Program-made: the position numbers and the translations under genes | Notes under the pieces: generated by a model | What the model was told of the DNA's origin: nothing | Seen by the model: the letters and a program-made list of their open reading frames with translations, nothing else | Databases searched by the model: none | Shown here: in pieces, positions 14,096-22,422 of the stretch | Numbering within the stretch: position 1 is the first letter of the stretch | How the letters are laid out: every line of letters starts with the position of its first letter | From: Flavobacterium alkalisoli | GTDB lineage: Bacteria; Bacteroidota; Bacteroidia; Flavobacteriales; Flavobacteriaceae | Direction: 5' to 3' | Length of the DNA: 64,000 bases | Assembly: GCF_008000935.1 (NCBI RefSeq) | Contig: NZ_CP042831.1 | Coordinates: 1,860,001-1,924,000 of the forward strand

Positions 14096-15558
14096 TACTT
14101 TGTCTTTTTTACTTTTGTTTTTGTTGATGATTCAGAAGCCTTATTGGATTTATCACCGGGCTTTGCCGGTTTGTCTTTCATTTCTGAAAATATAAAAGCA
14201 GCACCGGCAGCAAAAAGGGCTACACCTGCAATACCGCCTAAACTTGCAGTTTTTAAATTTGTTCCGGTATAAGTAACTGTACCATTGTTATAGTTTGTAC
14301 CAGATCCTGTATTGTTTCCTGATCCTGTATTTGAAGGAGCGAAAACCGCGACAACCTCTTTGATATCGCTTAAAAATGTTTGAAGATTGAAGTTTGATTG
14401 GTTTTCTTTATCCCCGATGTAAGGGGTAATTACAAACTGTTTTACGTTGGTTGTATTTGCCTTTGGAGAAATTTTAGTAACTATAGTAGCCTGTGTTTGT
14501 TCAATACTGCTTCCTTTATCGAATCTCATTTCGATATCGAAAGTATTGTTAGGTACTTGTACTGTACTGGTTTCAATATCAAAGTAATATTTCAACCATT
14601 GCATGAAGCCGGTGTAAACAATATTGTAATAATATTCGCCCGCAGCTTGGTATAAATCAACGGCATTTTTTGAGCATGTACTTTTCCAACTGCCGCTTGC
14701 TTTAACCCTGCTATGGCTTTGCATTTGAGCAGCAACCCTTAATAGAGTATTGATTTTCGGGATTATATCATTACCGTTGTTTACAGCGAGGTTGACATCA
14801 TCTATCATTTTTTCAAATGCCGGCACGATGTTTTCCAGTGATGCATAAAAATCGTCAGTATCTAAAGAGCCTCCAATACAATTAGGTTTCCAACCACCTG
14901 AAAAAAGACTTTTAATGTTGTTAAGCGAAAGGTGTTTTGAGAGTTCAGAATAGGTAATCCCTAATCCTCTGTGGCTGCCATTTAATCCGTAATGTTCCAT
15001 ATCCATAAATAAATCACTGGTTTGTGTAAATACTGATTCCTGAAGTGTCTCTACCGTTCCATCAATAACAAAGTAACCTTCACTTAGCTTGCTGTTTTTT
15101 TGGTTCTTAGGAACGACAACATAAACATGCGTCCATAATTCAGGTGCAAACCCCGGTTGCTTAATTCGCCTTATATAGTGTTTGATACCAAGATTTGTAA
15201 GGATGCAGCTTGCAATTATCGTGTAGCTTTTACAGTCTATACCCTCAACCCTGCTATACCATGAACATGATGGACTGCGCAAGTACTGGGTTTCTTTATC
15301 GGCTTTGTATTGAAAATGCCAGTAACACCATTTGTGAATATCATTGCAGGTTTGTTGCAATGATTTGTTGCGAAAGAGTTCAGCAACCTTTGACATTTGG
15401 AAAGCATACATCTTAACCATGCCTGCCATTTTATCGACTGAGAAATCAGTCATGCCTTTACCAAGAAAAGTGGCTTTGCAGGTGGTTTTTGGTATTAGCT
15501 TTTCAAACTCTTTACCGGGTTTAATCTCTCTGTGTAGTAAGTAATCAAAATCGCTCAT
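14095..15558 (-). CDS. Transglutaminase-like cysteine protein with C-terminal membrane helix, first late gene
   Basis: 487 residues from the ATG at 15558. A longer reading to 15669 exists, but the B homologue (40285-41772) begins at the matching MSEFDFLL, fixing this start. Residues about 60-180 carry a transglutaminase-like triad: GIDCKSYT (Cys109), WTHVYVVV (His144), VIDGTV (Asp166). Members of this fold are proteases, amidases or cross-linking enzymes. A helical and beta region follows, then a Thr/Gly/Asn linker, a membrane helix (GGIAGVALFAAGAAFIF) and a basic tail. It could process virion proteins or act on the cell surface at entry. Confidence 0.7.
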   Translation of the reverse strand: MSDFDYLLHREIKPGKEFEKLIPKTTCKATFLGKGMTDFSVDKMAGMVKMYAFQMSKVAELFRNKSLQQTCNDIHKWCYWHFQYKADKETQYLRSPSCSWYSRVEGIDCKSYTIIASCILTNLGIKHYIRRIKQPGFAPELWTHVYVVVPKNQKNSKLSEGYFVIDGTVETLQESVFTQTSDLFMDMEHYGLNGSHRGLGITYSELSKHLSLNNIKSLFSGGWKPNCIGGSLDTDDFYASLENIVPAFEKMIDDVNLAVNNGNDIIPKINTLLRVAAQMQSHSRVKASGSWKSTCSKNAVDLYQAAGEYYYNIVYTGFMQWLKYYFDIETSTVQVPNNTFDIEMRFDKGSSIEQTQATIVTKISPKANTTNVKQFVITPYIGDKENQSNFNLQTFLSDIKEVVAVFAPSNTGSGNNTGSGTNYNNGTVTYTGTNLKTASLGGIAGVALFAAGAAFIFSEMKDKPAKPGDKSNKASESSTKTKVKKTK

Positions 15559-15577
15559 TGGTTGCTGAATCACATTG

Positions 15578-15666
15578 CAAAGATGCGATGCAACGATTTG
15601 CAAGTGATTCACTTTGCTATGTTTAGCCTTGATTTGATAACCTTTGGTAGCTTTTGATAACCTTTG
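15578..15666 (-). promoter_or_regulatory. Late promoter region of element A with paired direct repeats
   Basis: On the minus strand a degenerate -7 box CATCTTTG (15578-15585) lies 20 nt before the first late gene; it sits in atctttgcaatgtg, shared with element B. Upstream are two copies of tttgataacctttg (15633-15646 and 15653-15666) spaced exactly 20 bp, on one face of the helix. A weak core plus phased repeats suggests an activator-dependent late promoter. Confidence 0.4.
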
Positions 15667-15706
15667 CAACGGTTTGTTATATTTCGTTGCAATGCCTTCA
15701 TATAAT

Positions 15707-15739
15707 AAAAAACCCTGCTAAGGTTTAGCAGGATTTTTT
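15707..15739. terminator. Terminator upstream of the late operon
   Basis: Stem ccctgctaa / ttagcagg with A and T runs on either side. It isolates the late promoter from leftward transcription of the lipoprotein cargo. Confidence 0.7.
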
Positions 15740-15770
15740 GATTGAAGTAATTTATGTAATAACCAAAAGA

Positions 15771-15804
15771 AAAAAAGAGGTTGTTAAATTGAAACAACCT
15801 CTTT
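15771..15804. terminator. Terminator after the lipoprotein cargo cluster
   Basis: Stem aaagaggttgtt / aacaacctcttt, loop about 7 nt. A near copy lies at 17864-17899, suggesting the cargo unit was duplicated with its terminator. Confidence 0.75.
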
Positions 15805-15831
15805 AATTATTTTTACAAATTGAAAATTTTA

Positions 15832-15999
15832 TTAAGCTTTCTTAATTTTTTTTCTAGAAGAAACGCTATAGTAAATTATAAAGAAAACGATAGCCACATT
15901 GAAATACCTCTCAATTTTTAAATCCTGCTTATCATAAACAAAAGTATAAACGTCATATACTATCTTCAATATAACAAGTACTAAACTTGCAACAATCAT
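15832..15999 (-). CDS. Small two-helix membrane protein
   Basis: 55 residues from the ATG at 15999. Two hydrophobic segments (MIVASLVLVILKIVYDV and VAIVFFIIYYSV) flank a short charged loop, and the end is basic (SSRKKIKKA). Lies between the lipoprotein gene at 16039 and a terminator. No family recognised; could be a phage-encoded membrane modulator. Confidence 0.45.
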   Translation of the reverse strand: MIVASLVLVILKIVYDVYTFVYDKQDLKIERYFNVAIVFFIIYYSVSSRKKIKKA

Positions 16000-16038
16000 G
16001 TTCTTTTTCAAAATCAGTAAAAAATTAATTTCTTTGGA

Positions 16039-16485
16039 TTATTTTTTTTTCATTAAGGTTAAGGATTTCATTCTATCATTATTTTCGTTATTAACGATAA
16101 CATCCTTAATACAATATATCTTATCTGAAACAATATAAAATTTTAAATCATCTTTTCTTGAATCAGAATAATCCAGTATTAAAGAATTACCTTTTAAACT
16201 CCATTTACCTTCATAAACAGTTTCTCCAATTTTACAAAAGTTCATACTATGTGAAAAAAGACTATCTTCTTTAATCTCAATAAATTCATCATTAGCAGCT
16301 GTATATAGAAAGTTAAAAATACCTCTTGTATACATAATAGAAAAAGTTTCATTTCTATTAGGTTCAATACTATAATAAACTCCAGTTACAGATTGAGAAG
16401 GTAAAGGCGCTTCCTGAGAAGCACCTTTACATCCAATAATAAAAATTGGAAATAATAAAATTAATATATTAAAATTAATTTTCAC
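16039..16485 (-). CDS. Small lipoprotein of unknown function
   Basis: 148 residues. Signal peptide with lipobox ending IIGC (Cys19), then a beta-rich domain (GVYYSIEPNRNETFSIMYTR, GETVYEGKWSLKGNSLILDY). It starts 3 nt downstream of the 400-aa lipoprotein gene. The single-domain beta fold resembles small lipocalin-like Bacteroidetes lipoproteins, but I cannot assign a family. Confidence 0.6.
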   Translation of the reverse strand: MKINFNILILLFPIFIIGCKGASQEAPLPSQSVTGVYYSIEPNRNETFSIMYTRGIFNFLYTAANDEFIEIKEDSLFSHSMNFCKIGETVYEGKWSLKGNSLILDYSDSRKDDLKFYIVSDKIYCIKDVIVNNENNDRMKSLTLMKKK

Positions 16486-16488
16486 TTT

Positions 16489-17691
16489 TTAAAAAATAGA
16501 TAGTAAATCAGCCTTTGTTTTGCCTTCAAAAGTATTTAAATCGTTATCTAAAGTAGTGAATATATATTGATATTCAGCGTTAGAGTGAACATTTTTATAT
16601 GTATTAATCTTAGATCTAAGATAATTTGCTTCTGAAGTATTTATAATAACGTCATTACTGCCAGCAGCTAAAAAGTACAATGATTTTCGTCTTATAAAAT
16701 CCATTAATTGCTGTATATCAGCTGTGTTAGTATTATAAGTACCTGTAACCTTCCATACATGACCAATTTTATAATAAAAGTCAATATATTGCTGACCTTT
16801 TGTTGAAGAAGAAAAAATATTATCTCTTATGCTGTACATGGCAGCGCGTGCATTTTGAACGAATGTATAATCATCTTCTTCTTCAGGACCTGGATCTGTA
16901 CCCCCTTCTTCATCAGGACAGTCGTCGATATATGAGCTTTTACCGCAATATGAATCTTCTGTGTCTGTTACATGAGTGCAAAATCCAACCTTTTCAGAAT
17001 CACATTCTGTTAAAGTGCAATAGTGTTTACTTGCAGCTTCATTTGTATAAATAATAGGATACTGATCCAAGAGACTTAACTCGAAAGAATAATCCTCCTC
17101 TTCTTCTACATTTTTTAATTTAATTGTCTGTTGCTCGATAGGTCTATTTACTAGAAAGAATGAATCATTTTCTTCATTAATTTCATTTGAGATATAACCA
17201 AATACTTCTGAAAATATCCTCTGTTTATGAATTTTAGTAAGATTTTCGGCAGAAATTGCCTTAGAATCTTTTACCTGATATGTTTCAGTGATAAAATTGC
17301 CATCAATATTTTTAAGCAATGTAAATCCTGTTATATTTTCTTTTTGAAGCGAAAAGTTTAAATTATGTCCATAGAAAGCAATAGACGTAATTTTAGATAG
17401 GTCAGTAGTTGTGAAATTATAAGATGCAATAAGGTCTTCTACGATTAGTTCAAATTTTTCATTTATTATTAGGCTGTTAGCTGTAATTGATTTTTCATCA
17501 TTAAAATACTTTAGTTTAGCATTTCCAGTCGCATGATTATAATAATCATAAGGTTGTCCTAAAATTTTCAGATTAGCAAATGAACTAAGTTCTGTTGTAG
17601 AGTCTGTAGTATCATTAGATTCTGTACAATTAGTTGATAAAACAGCTATTGAAATAGCTAAAAGAATTGGTTTAAAATTTTTTAATTTCAT
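16489..17691 (-). CDS. Cargo lipoprotein, paralogue 1
   Basis: 400 residues. Lipoprotein signal (VLSTNC, Cys about 22), an N-terminal region of about 230 residues, a Cys-rich acidic stretch (YCTLTECDSEKVGFCTHVTD, CPDEEGG), and a helical C-terminal domain (DDYTFVQNARAAMYSIRDNI to the end). It is a clear paralogue of 18014-19207 over its full length, with the last 130 residues best conserved. It sits between the early and late operons, a usual place for lysogenic conversion genes. Surface-exposed, function unknown; receptor masking or superinfection exclusion is possible. Confidence 0.6.
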   Translation of the reverse strand: MKLKNFKPILLAISIAVLSTNCTESNDTTDSTTELSSFANLKILGQPYDYYNHATGNAKLKYFNDEKSITANSLIINEKFELIVEDLIASYNFTTTDLSKITSIAFYGHNLNFSLQKENITGFTLLKNIDGNFITETYQVKDSKAISAENLTKIHKQRIFSEVFGYISNEINEENDSFFLVNRPIEQQTIKLKNVEEEEDYSFELSLLDQYPIIYTNEAASKHYCTLTECDSEKVGFCTHVTDTEDSYCGKSSYIDDCPDEEGGTDPGPEEEDDYTFVQNARAAMYSIRDNIFSSSTKGQQYIDFYYKIGHVWKVTGTYNTNTADIQQLMDFIRRKSLYFLAAGSNDVIINTSEANYLRSKINTYKNVHSNAEYQYIFTTLDNDLNTFEGKTKADLLSIF

Positions 17692-17713
17692 TATGATGTG
17701 ATTTAAATTTTAA

Positions 17714-17721
17714 CAAATATA
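17714..17721 (-). promoter_or_regulatory. -7 box for cargo lipoprotein 1
   Basis: TATATTTG on the minus strand, 23 nt before the start codon, a perfect TAnnTTTG. No clear TTG is found at the -33 position. Confidence 0.4.
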
Positions 17722-17863
17722 TCTGTGTTTATCTTTTTTTAATTTAATATTTTGTTTTTTTTAACTTTTTTTTAACTTTTTGATTTTCTACAAGTTATTT
17801 ATTGAATTTTTATTTAAAATTCAGACTATATTGAAGTAATTTCGATAATTCCTAAATGGAACA

Positions 17864-17899
17864 ATAAAAAAGAGGTTGTTTATTTGAAACAACCTCCTT
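17864..17899. terminator. Terminator between the two paralogous lipoproteins
   Basis: Stem gaggttgttt / aaacaacctc with flanking A/T. Nearly the same as the hairpin at 15771-15804. Confidence 0.7.
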
Positions 17900-18013
17900 A
17901 AATGATTTACAAATTTAAAGTTTTATTAAGCTTAGATTCAATAGAATTATTAGTTACCCTTTACATACTATTATTAAAAATTCTAACAATATGTAAATTG
18001 AATTTTTCAATGG

Positions 18014-19207
18014 TTAAAATAAAGATAATAAATCTGCTTTAGTTTTATTTTCAAATGTATTTAAATCATTGTCTAATGTAGTAAATATGTATTGATACTC
18101 GGCATTGGAATGTACATTTTTAAGAGTAGCAATCATTGATCTAAGGTACGTGGCATCAGAGCTATCTATAATTACTGTACTACTACTTGCTGTAATTAAT
18201 AGTACTGATTTTCGGTCTATAAAATCCATTAAATCTTTTATATCAGCTGCATTGTTTTGATATGCACTAGTAACCTTCCATACATATCCTATCTTGTAGT
18301 AGAAATCAACATATTGTTGCCCCTTCGTAGATGATGATAAAATATTATCTCTTATGCTGTACATGGCAGCGCGTGCACTTTGGACGAATGTATAGTCATC
18401 ATCTCCTTCCGGTGGATTATCTCCCCATTCATCTCTTGGGCAAGGGCCATCTTCTTCATGGCTACTTTTTGCACATTCAGATGCTTCAGTATCTGTTTGA
18501 AATGTACAAAAACCACTTTGTTGGGAGGCACATTGGCTTTCGCTGCAATAATGGGTACTGGCACTTTCGTAAGTGAATATTATAGGAAATTGATCTAAAA
18601 GGTAAAGGTCTAAAGAATAATCATTTTCTTCTTCTCCATCTTTTAAAGTAATACTTTTTTGGATTGGGTGATCTTTTACTAAAATAAATGTATTATTATT
18701 TGAATCAATTTTATTTGTAATATAGCCAAATACATCTATAAAAATTTTATTCTTGTAATCTTTGGATAGATCTTCTATCAATGTCGCTTGTGAGTTTTTT
18801 ATTTTGTAAGTTTCTGTGATGAAACTATTATTGATATTTTTAAGCAGAGTGAAACCTGTTATGTTATTACTATTAACGGTTAGATTTAAGTTGTTGCCAT
18901 AAAAAACAATACTTGATACTTTTTCAAAATCTTCTATAGCTAAATTAAAAGAAGTGATAATATCCTCAACCATTAGCTGAAAATTATTTTCTAAAATTAA
19001 ACTGTGAGAGTTTATTTTTTTGTTAATGTTAAAGTACTTTAAATTAACATCTCCCATTCCATAATTATAGTATTTATAATCTTTTTGGAATACTTTTAAA
19101 TTTGAGTTAGTTGTAAGGTCATTTGTAGATGTAGGGTCGCTACAACTAGCAAGTATGACAACAAATAAAATTGCAATAATTGCTTTTGTTTTCATAAATG
19201 TCTTCAT
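18014..19207 (-). CDS. Cargo lipoprotein, paralogue 2
   Basis: 397 residues. Signal peptide and lipobox ILASCS (Cys about 22). Same order of parts as 16489-17691: beta/alpha N-region, Cys-rich linker (HYCSESQCASQQSGFCTFQT, ECAKSS, CPRDEWG), then the conserved DDYTFVQSARAAMYSIRDNI domain and a VHSNAEYQYIFTTLDNDLNT ending. The cysteine pattern is largely kept between the two, which suggests disulfides. Tandem duplication with diversification of the N-terminal half is the simplest reading. Confidence 0.6.
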   Translation of the reverse strand: MKTFMKTKAIIAILFVVILASCSDPTSTNDLTTNSNLKVFQKDYKYYNYGMGDVNLKYFNINKKINSHSLILENNFQLMVEDIITSFNLAIEDFEKVSSIVFYGNNLNLTVNSNNITGFTLLKNINNSFITETYKIKNSQATLIEDLSKDYKNKIFIDVFGYITNKIDSNNNTFILVKDHPIQKSITLKDGEEENDYSLDLYLLDQFPIIFTYESASTHYCSESQCASQQSGFCTFQTDTEASECAKSSHEEDGPCPRDEWGDNPPEGDDDYTFVQSARAAMYSIRDNILSSSTKGQQYVDFYYKIGYVWKVTSAYQNNAADIKDLMDFIDRKSVLLITASSSTVIIDSSDATYLRSMIATLKNVHSNAEYQYIFTTLDNDLNTFENKTKADLLSLF

Positions 19208-19334
19208 AAGATATGGTTTAAAATTTTAATAAATGTATCCAAATGTGAGTTTTTCTTATGCGTTTTAACATAAAATTAACCTTTAAATTCTGATTTGTAA
19301 GTATCTCAATTTTTATCCTCTCCATTTCCTTTAC

Positions 19335-19493
19335 TTATATTTTAAGTTTCCATAATAGAGTAATACCAATGCCTATTATCACGCACATTAACGCGCCTAT
19401 TGTTATTGTATACCCTCCAATTAGGTAGGAAGCTGTAACGACTACACCTAATGATACAGCCGTTACAATTGTTTTAATAAAGAAATTCAGCAT
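19335..19493 (-). CDS. Small two-helix membrane protein shared by both elements
   Basis: 52 residues from the ATG at 19493. Two membrane helices joined at SYLIGGY, ending WKLKI. The gene at 45532-45684 in element B encodes a related 50-aa protein (FIIGGIQ... EIWKLKG) at the equivalent place, directly after the gene homologous to 19499-19738. Conservation of a gene this short supports it being real. Confidence 0.6.
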   Translation of the reverse strand: MLNFFIKTIVTAVSLGVVVTASYLIGGYTITIGALMCVIIGIGITLLWKLKI

Positions 19494-19498
19494 AGATT

Positions 19499-19738
19499 TT
19501 ATTTTTTATAACCTTTTGGCAAACCATATGTATCTACAAACTCCATAAACTCGCAATTCCAAATATTTTGGACGTTGACAGGCTTATCTGAAGGCAATTT
19601 TCTGTTATCTGCGATTATTGTATTAATCCCATCACGAATTTGCCTTTCAGTCATCCCGCTTGCAACGTAAAGGGCTGTTAACTTCTTTTTATTTACAGAG
19701 TAGGGTAAGGTTTGTAATTCCATTTCTTGTGTGTTCAT
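19499..19738 (-). CDS. Small early protein shared by both elements
   Basis: 79 residues, soluble. Conserved with 45700-45942: PYSVNKKKL, MTERQI, INTIIADNRKLP and FMEFVDTYGLPKGY. Mixed helix and strand; no family recognised. In both elements it precedes the small two-helix membrane protein gene. Confidence 0.6.
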   Translation of the reverse strand: MNTQEMELQTLPYSVNKKKLTALYVASGMTERQIRDGINTIIADNRKLPSDKPVNVQNIWNCEFMEFVDTYGLPKGYKK

Positions 19739-19761
19739 ATTGGTTAACCTTTAGTTGGTGA

Positions 19762-20103
19762 TTAAATATTCTTTAGTTGTTGGTCAATTATGGTTTTATA
19801 TTTAAGGGTTACATTTTTTTCGTAATCAGTTCGGTTCTCACCCGGCCACATAAAGCATTTAAGGAGAACAACAGCTTCGCTTACTTTAAGAGTTAGTGTA
19901 AATTTGTCTTGGTAACTCTCAACTCTTTTGCGGAATGTCAGCCAAAGCCTGAAGCCTATATCCATTGATGCGAGTACATTTAAAAAATCTTCGATATCAA
20001 GGTTTTTAATATTCCATCGTAGCGCTTCCGAATAATGAAATATTTGTTCCTGCATAACTCTTATTTCATCGGGAGTTACTTTTGTAAGTTTTACTTTTTT
20101 CAT
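19762..20103 (-). CDS. Early-operon protein of unknown function
   Basis: 113 residues, mainly helical, without membrane segment. Start overlaps the stop of the upstream gene by 4 nt (ATGA-type coupling). A central DIGFRLWLTFRKRVESYQDK and a KCFMWPGEN segment are notable. It may correspond in position and size to 49299-49655 of element B, but I see only weak likeness. Confidence 0.5.
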   Translation of the reverse strand: MKKVKLTKVTPDEIRVMQEQIFHYSEALRWNIKNLDIEDFLNVLASMDIGFRLWLTFRKRVESYQDKFTLTLKVSEAVVLLKCFMWPGENRTDYEKNVTLKYKTIIDQQLKNI

Positions 20104-20330
20104 CCCTTTAGTACTGCTATTAGTTGATTACTCTTGTTATCGTAGAATTGCAACACTTGGGCTATTTTTGTGTAAGAGCTTCTTTCAAACCTTTTTATCA
20201 TTCCATCAATTATTGATTTTTCAGGCTTGTTTTTCTCTTTTTCAAGGCTGTACCAAGTGATGTTTTTCTCTCCCGGCTTTGTAAGTATCACAAGTTTGAT
20301 ACGGGCTGTGTGTTTATCGAAAATCGGCAT
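20100..20330 (-). CDS. Small early protein of unknown function
   Basis: 76 residues. A basic N-terminal strand region (KHTARIKLVILTKPGEKNIT) leads to a helix (IDGMIKRFERSSYTKIAQVL) and a final strand. Three nucleotides after the initiator candidate and overlapping the next gene. Its DNA neighbourhood suggests a replication accessory role, but no family is recognised. Confidence 0.5.
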   Translation of the reverse strand: MPIFDKHTARIKLVILTKPGEKNITWYSLEKEKNKPEKSIIDGMIKRFERSSYTKIAQVLQFYDNKSNQLIAVLKG

Positions 20331-20333
20331 AGG

Positions 20334-22025
20334 TTATGGTTTAAATGTTAATTCAAGTTTTTTAAGGGTTTCAGGCAGTTTTGCATAGAACTGAGCCGGA
20401 AGGTTATTCTCAACATAATCTATCAGTTCAGGCAGTGTGATTTTGTTTTTTAAGAATCGCTTGATCTGACTTTCAAACTTTTTAGAATGGTTTATGTCCG
20501 TTAGCCTTAAAGCTGCTTTGCGTTCTAGTTGCCTTTTTTTCACTGGCTCGCTTTCCATGTATTGTAAATGCCTTTGCCATGCTTTTTTGGTGTATTCAAA
20601 ACCAACTTCCTTATTTGTTTTTCTCGTAGTGTCGAAATAGTTAGAAGGGTAGAGCGGTGTTACACCGGTACGCAAGAACCATTTACGGGCGTGTTCCAGT
20701 CTCCATCGTATTTCCTGAATGCTATCGAAAACATTTGCTTTGTTGAATGGTAAACCGTTGTAAGTGCGGAATTTATTCTGCATCCAATGGTTAAGGGCAT
20801 TTTTCCAACAGCCAGGATAGATATTTGCATCCCTGTAAAGTTTAGTGGCTGTTTTAAAAATATCCTGAATAACAGTTTCGATATATTCCTCGTTGGTTAG
20901 GGTTCCGGCGTAGGCCTCTTTTTGCAGAATCCTTATATCGATTGGGATATAGTTATTAAACTCACCGGAAGCAAGGCCTAAAGCCAATTCCTGACGATGG
21001 ATTGTGCGCTCCCTAAGTTTATCGCTTAAAGTTTTTTCCTTTTTAACATTGTCGGCCGCGCCGCCCACCGGTGAATTTTCTACATTGCTCCCAGTGTTCC
21101 TGTAAAAAACGGTCTTGTAATGCAAAGAGGTTGTGACCGCAGGGAACACCTTATCATCAAAGGAGTGCGAAGCATCCTTACTTTTCTTATATTTATCTTT
21201 ATTTGTTCCTGTAGTATCATTGTTATCAGGTAACTTTTTCTCTCCATTTGGGGTAACGTGCTGATTTTCAGTAGTGGCAATTTTATTGGTTTGAAGGTCA
21301 AGAACTACCAAAATTTCAGGGTTTATCTCCACCTTAACACCTCTTGTATGTCCGAAAAAAGTCGATTTTGAGAAGATTCCAGCCTCTTCTAAACGTTGCC
21401 TATGGTTACGGATGGTTTTACCACAAACATCAATGCTATGAACGTTATTTCGCTTTAGCTGGGTTATAAAAAATGAATTAACGTCTAGTTCCTGAATTGG
21501 TCTGATCGTTTTAACGCCTAAACGCATGTATTCAGAGTTCCTTTTCATAAGCTGCGTGTTATACAGGTGCAGCATATTTTGGAATATTTGTTCTGTAGGA
21601 TATTTTATTGTTTGTATTCGTCTCTTTAGAAGTAGTTTTGATAGAGATTCCGGCTGTTTGTCAATTTCAGTATTGTATTCCCTGTTCGATAGGTCTTTGT
21701 ATCTCTTAGGAAAGAACTGTATAAATATTTGGTGTTCTTTTGAAAGGGTGTTAAAGGTTTCAGATTTGTAAAGCAGCTTTACTTTAGAATTGTGCTTATC
21801 AATAAGTTCGTTTTCTTCTAACGTTCGGAAATTGTAATCTGAAACATATTTACGGTAGTTATCCATAGTTTGCGAATACGCTTCTTCTATAATGGCCGGG
21901 TAGATAGCTTTAATACTATTATCCGGAGGCAAAGCAATCGCTTTAGGTTCTTTTATTTGCGGAGATTGAACGCCAAAAAGGTTAACGGCTAATTCTCCAA
22001 ATTTTATTGTTTCCTGACTTCTCAT
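20334..22025 (-). CDS. Candidate replication initiator with winged-helix region (element A)
   Basis: 563 residues from the ATG at 22025; the open frame extends to 22073, but that part lies in a hairpin. The middle has a helix-turn-helix-like stretch (DVCGKTIRNHRQRLEEAGIF) followed by a strand (GVKVEINPEILVVLD), as in winged-helix replication or DnaD/DnaT-like proteins. An Asn/Lys/Thr-rich linker and a helical, aromatic-rich C-terminal region follow. No Walker A motif, so it is not itself a helicase; it probably recruits the host machinery. It occupies the position held by the primase-helicase in element B. Confidence 0.5.
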   Translation of the reverse strand: MRSQETIKFGELAVNLFGVQSPQIKEPKAIALPPDNSIKAIYPAIIEEAYSQTMDNYRKYVSDYNFRTLEENELIDKHNSKVKLLYKSETFNTLSKEHQIFIQFFPKRYKDLSNREYNTEIDKQPESLSKLLLKRRIQTIKYPTEQIFQNMLHLYNTQLMKRNSEYMRLGVKTIRPIQELDVNSFFITQLKRNNVHSIDVCGKTIRNHRQRLEEAGIFSKSTFFGHTRGVKVEINPEILVVLDLQTNKIATTENQHVTPNGEKKLPDNNDTTGTNKDKYKKSKDASHSFDDKVFPAVTTSLHYKTVFYRNTGSNVENSPVGGAADNVKKEKTLSDKLRERTIHRQELALGLASGEFNNYIPIDIRILQKEAYAGTLTNEEYIETVIQDIFKTATKLYRDANIYPGCWKNALNHWMQNKFRTYNGLPFNKANVFDSIQEIRWRLEHARKWFLRTGVTPLYPSNYFDTTRKTNKEVGFEYTKKAWQRHLQYMESEPVKKRQLERKAALRLTDINHSKKFESQIKRFLKNKITLPELIDYVENNLPAQFYAKLPETLKKLELTFKP

Positions 22026-22050
22026 TACTCTATTTTTTAACCTGTCCGCT

Positions 22051-22071
22051 GCGGGTGCATATAACACCCGC
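22051..22071 (-). promoter_or_regulatory. Perfect GC-rich hairpin in the leader of the initiator gene
   Basis: Stem gcgggtg / cacccgc with a seven-base loop, about 26 nt before the initiator start. Without a following T-run it is unlikely to be a terminator; it could control translation or processing, or mark an origin feature. Confidence 0.4.
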
Positions 22072-22113
22072 ATGCATCAAGGGAATTTTGAGCGTATTGC
22101 TCCCAGTGCTTTA

Positions 22114-22422
22114 TTAATTGAAAATTGATTTTGAATGTGTAAGCTTGATTTTGATAAAGCGGCTTTCAGGATTTAGATTGATGAAAACAGGCTTTATTCC
22201 TTCGCTTTTAAAGCAGTCTAATGCTTTTTTGTAATCCATGTTTTCATGATCAGAAAACACTATGTGCAGCATGGTTGTAGTATCTTCCTGCTGATGGCCG
22301 GATATGATACCGGCCACACAGGATAAACCTGCAAGTAGTAAAACAGGTTTTTGTAATAGAGTAGGAAGCTTTTCCAATACCGGGAACTTCCCGGCATTTG
22401 GATAAAAGTGATTATTCTCCAT
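22114..22422 (-). CDS. Small early protein with one membrane segment
   Basis: 102 residues from the ATG at 22422 (an upstream TTG is possible). It has a hydrophobic segment (KPVLLLAGLSCVAGIISGH) and a C-terminal alpha/beta part (MLHIVFSDHENMDYKKALDC). Not recognised. Upstream lies a cluster of ttgcaacgg repeats (22453-22475). Confidence 0.4.
   Translation of the reverse strand: MENNHFYPNAGKFPVLEKLPTLLQKPVLLLAGLSCVAGIISGHQQEDTTTMLHIVFSDHENMDYKKALDCFKSEGIKPVFINLNPESRFIKIKLTHSKSIFN

Noticed and set aside
2208..15558. Type VI secretion, contractile injection or conjugation operon
   Set aside because: No sheath, tube, VgrG, baseplate, relaxase, TraG or VirB4-like protein was found, while lysis genes are present.
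2208..15558. Filamentous (inovirus) prophage
   Set aside because: There is no Zot-type membrane ATPase or tiny coat protein pattern, and the holin, spanin and peptidoglycan hydrolases point to lysis rather than extrusion.
15559..15669. N-terminal extension of the element A transglutaminase-like protein
   Set aside because: It reads through the direct repeats and promoter; the element B homologue begins at the MSEFDFLL position.
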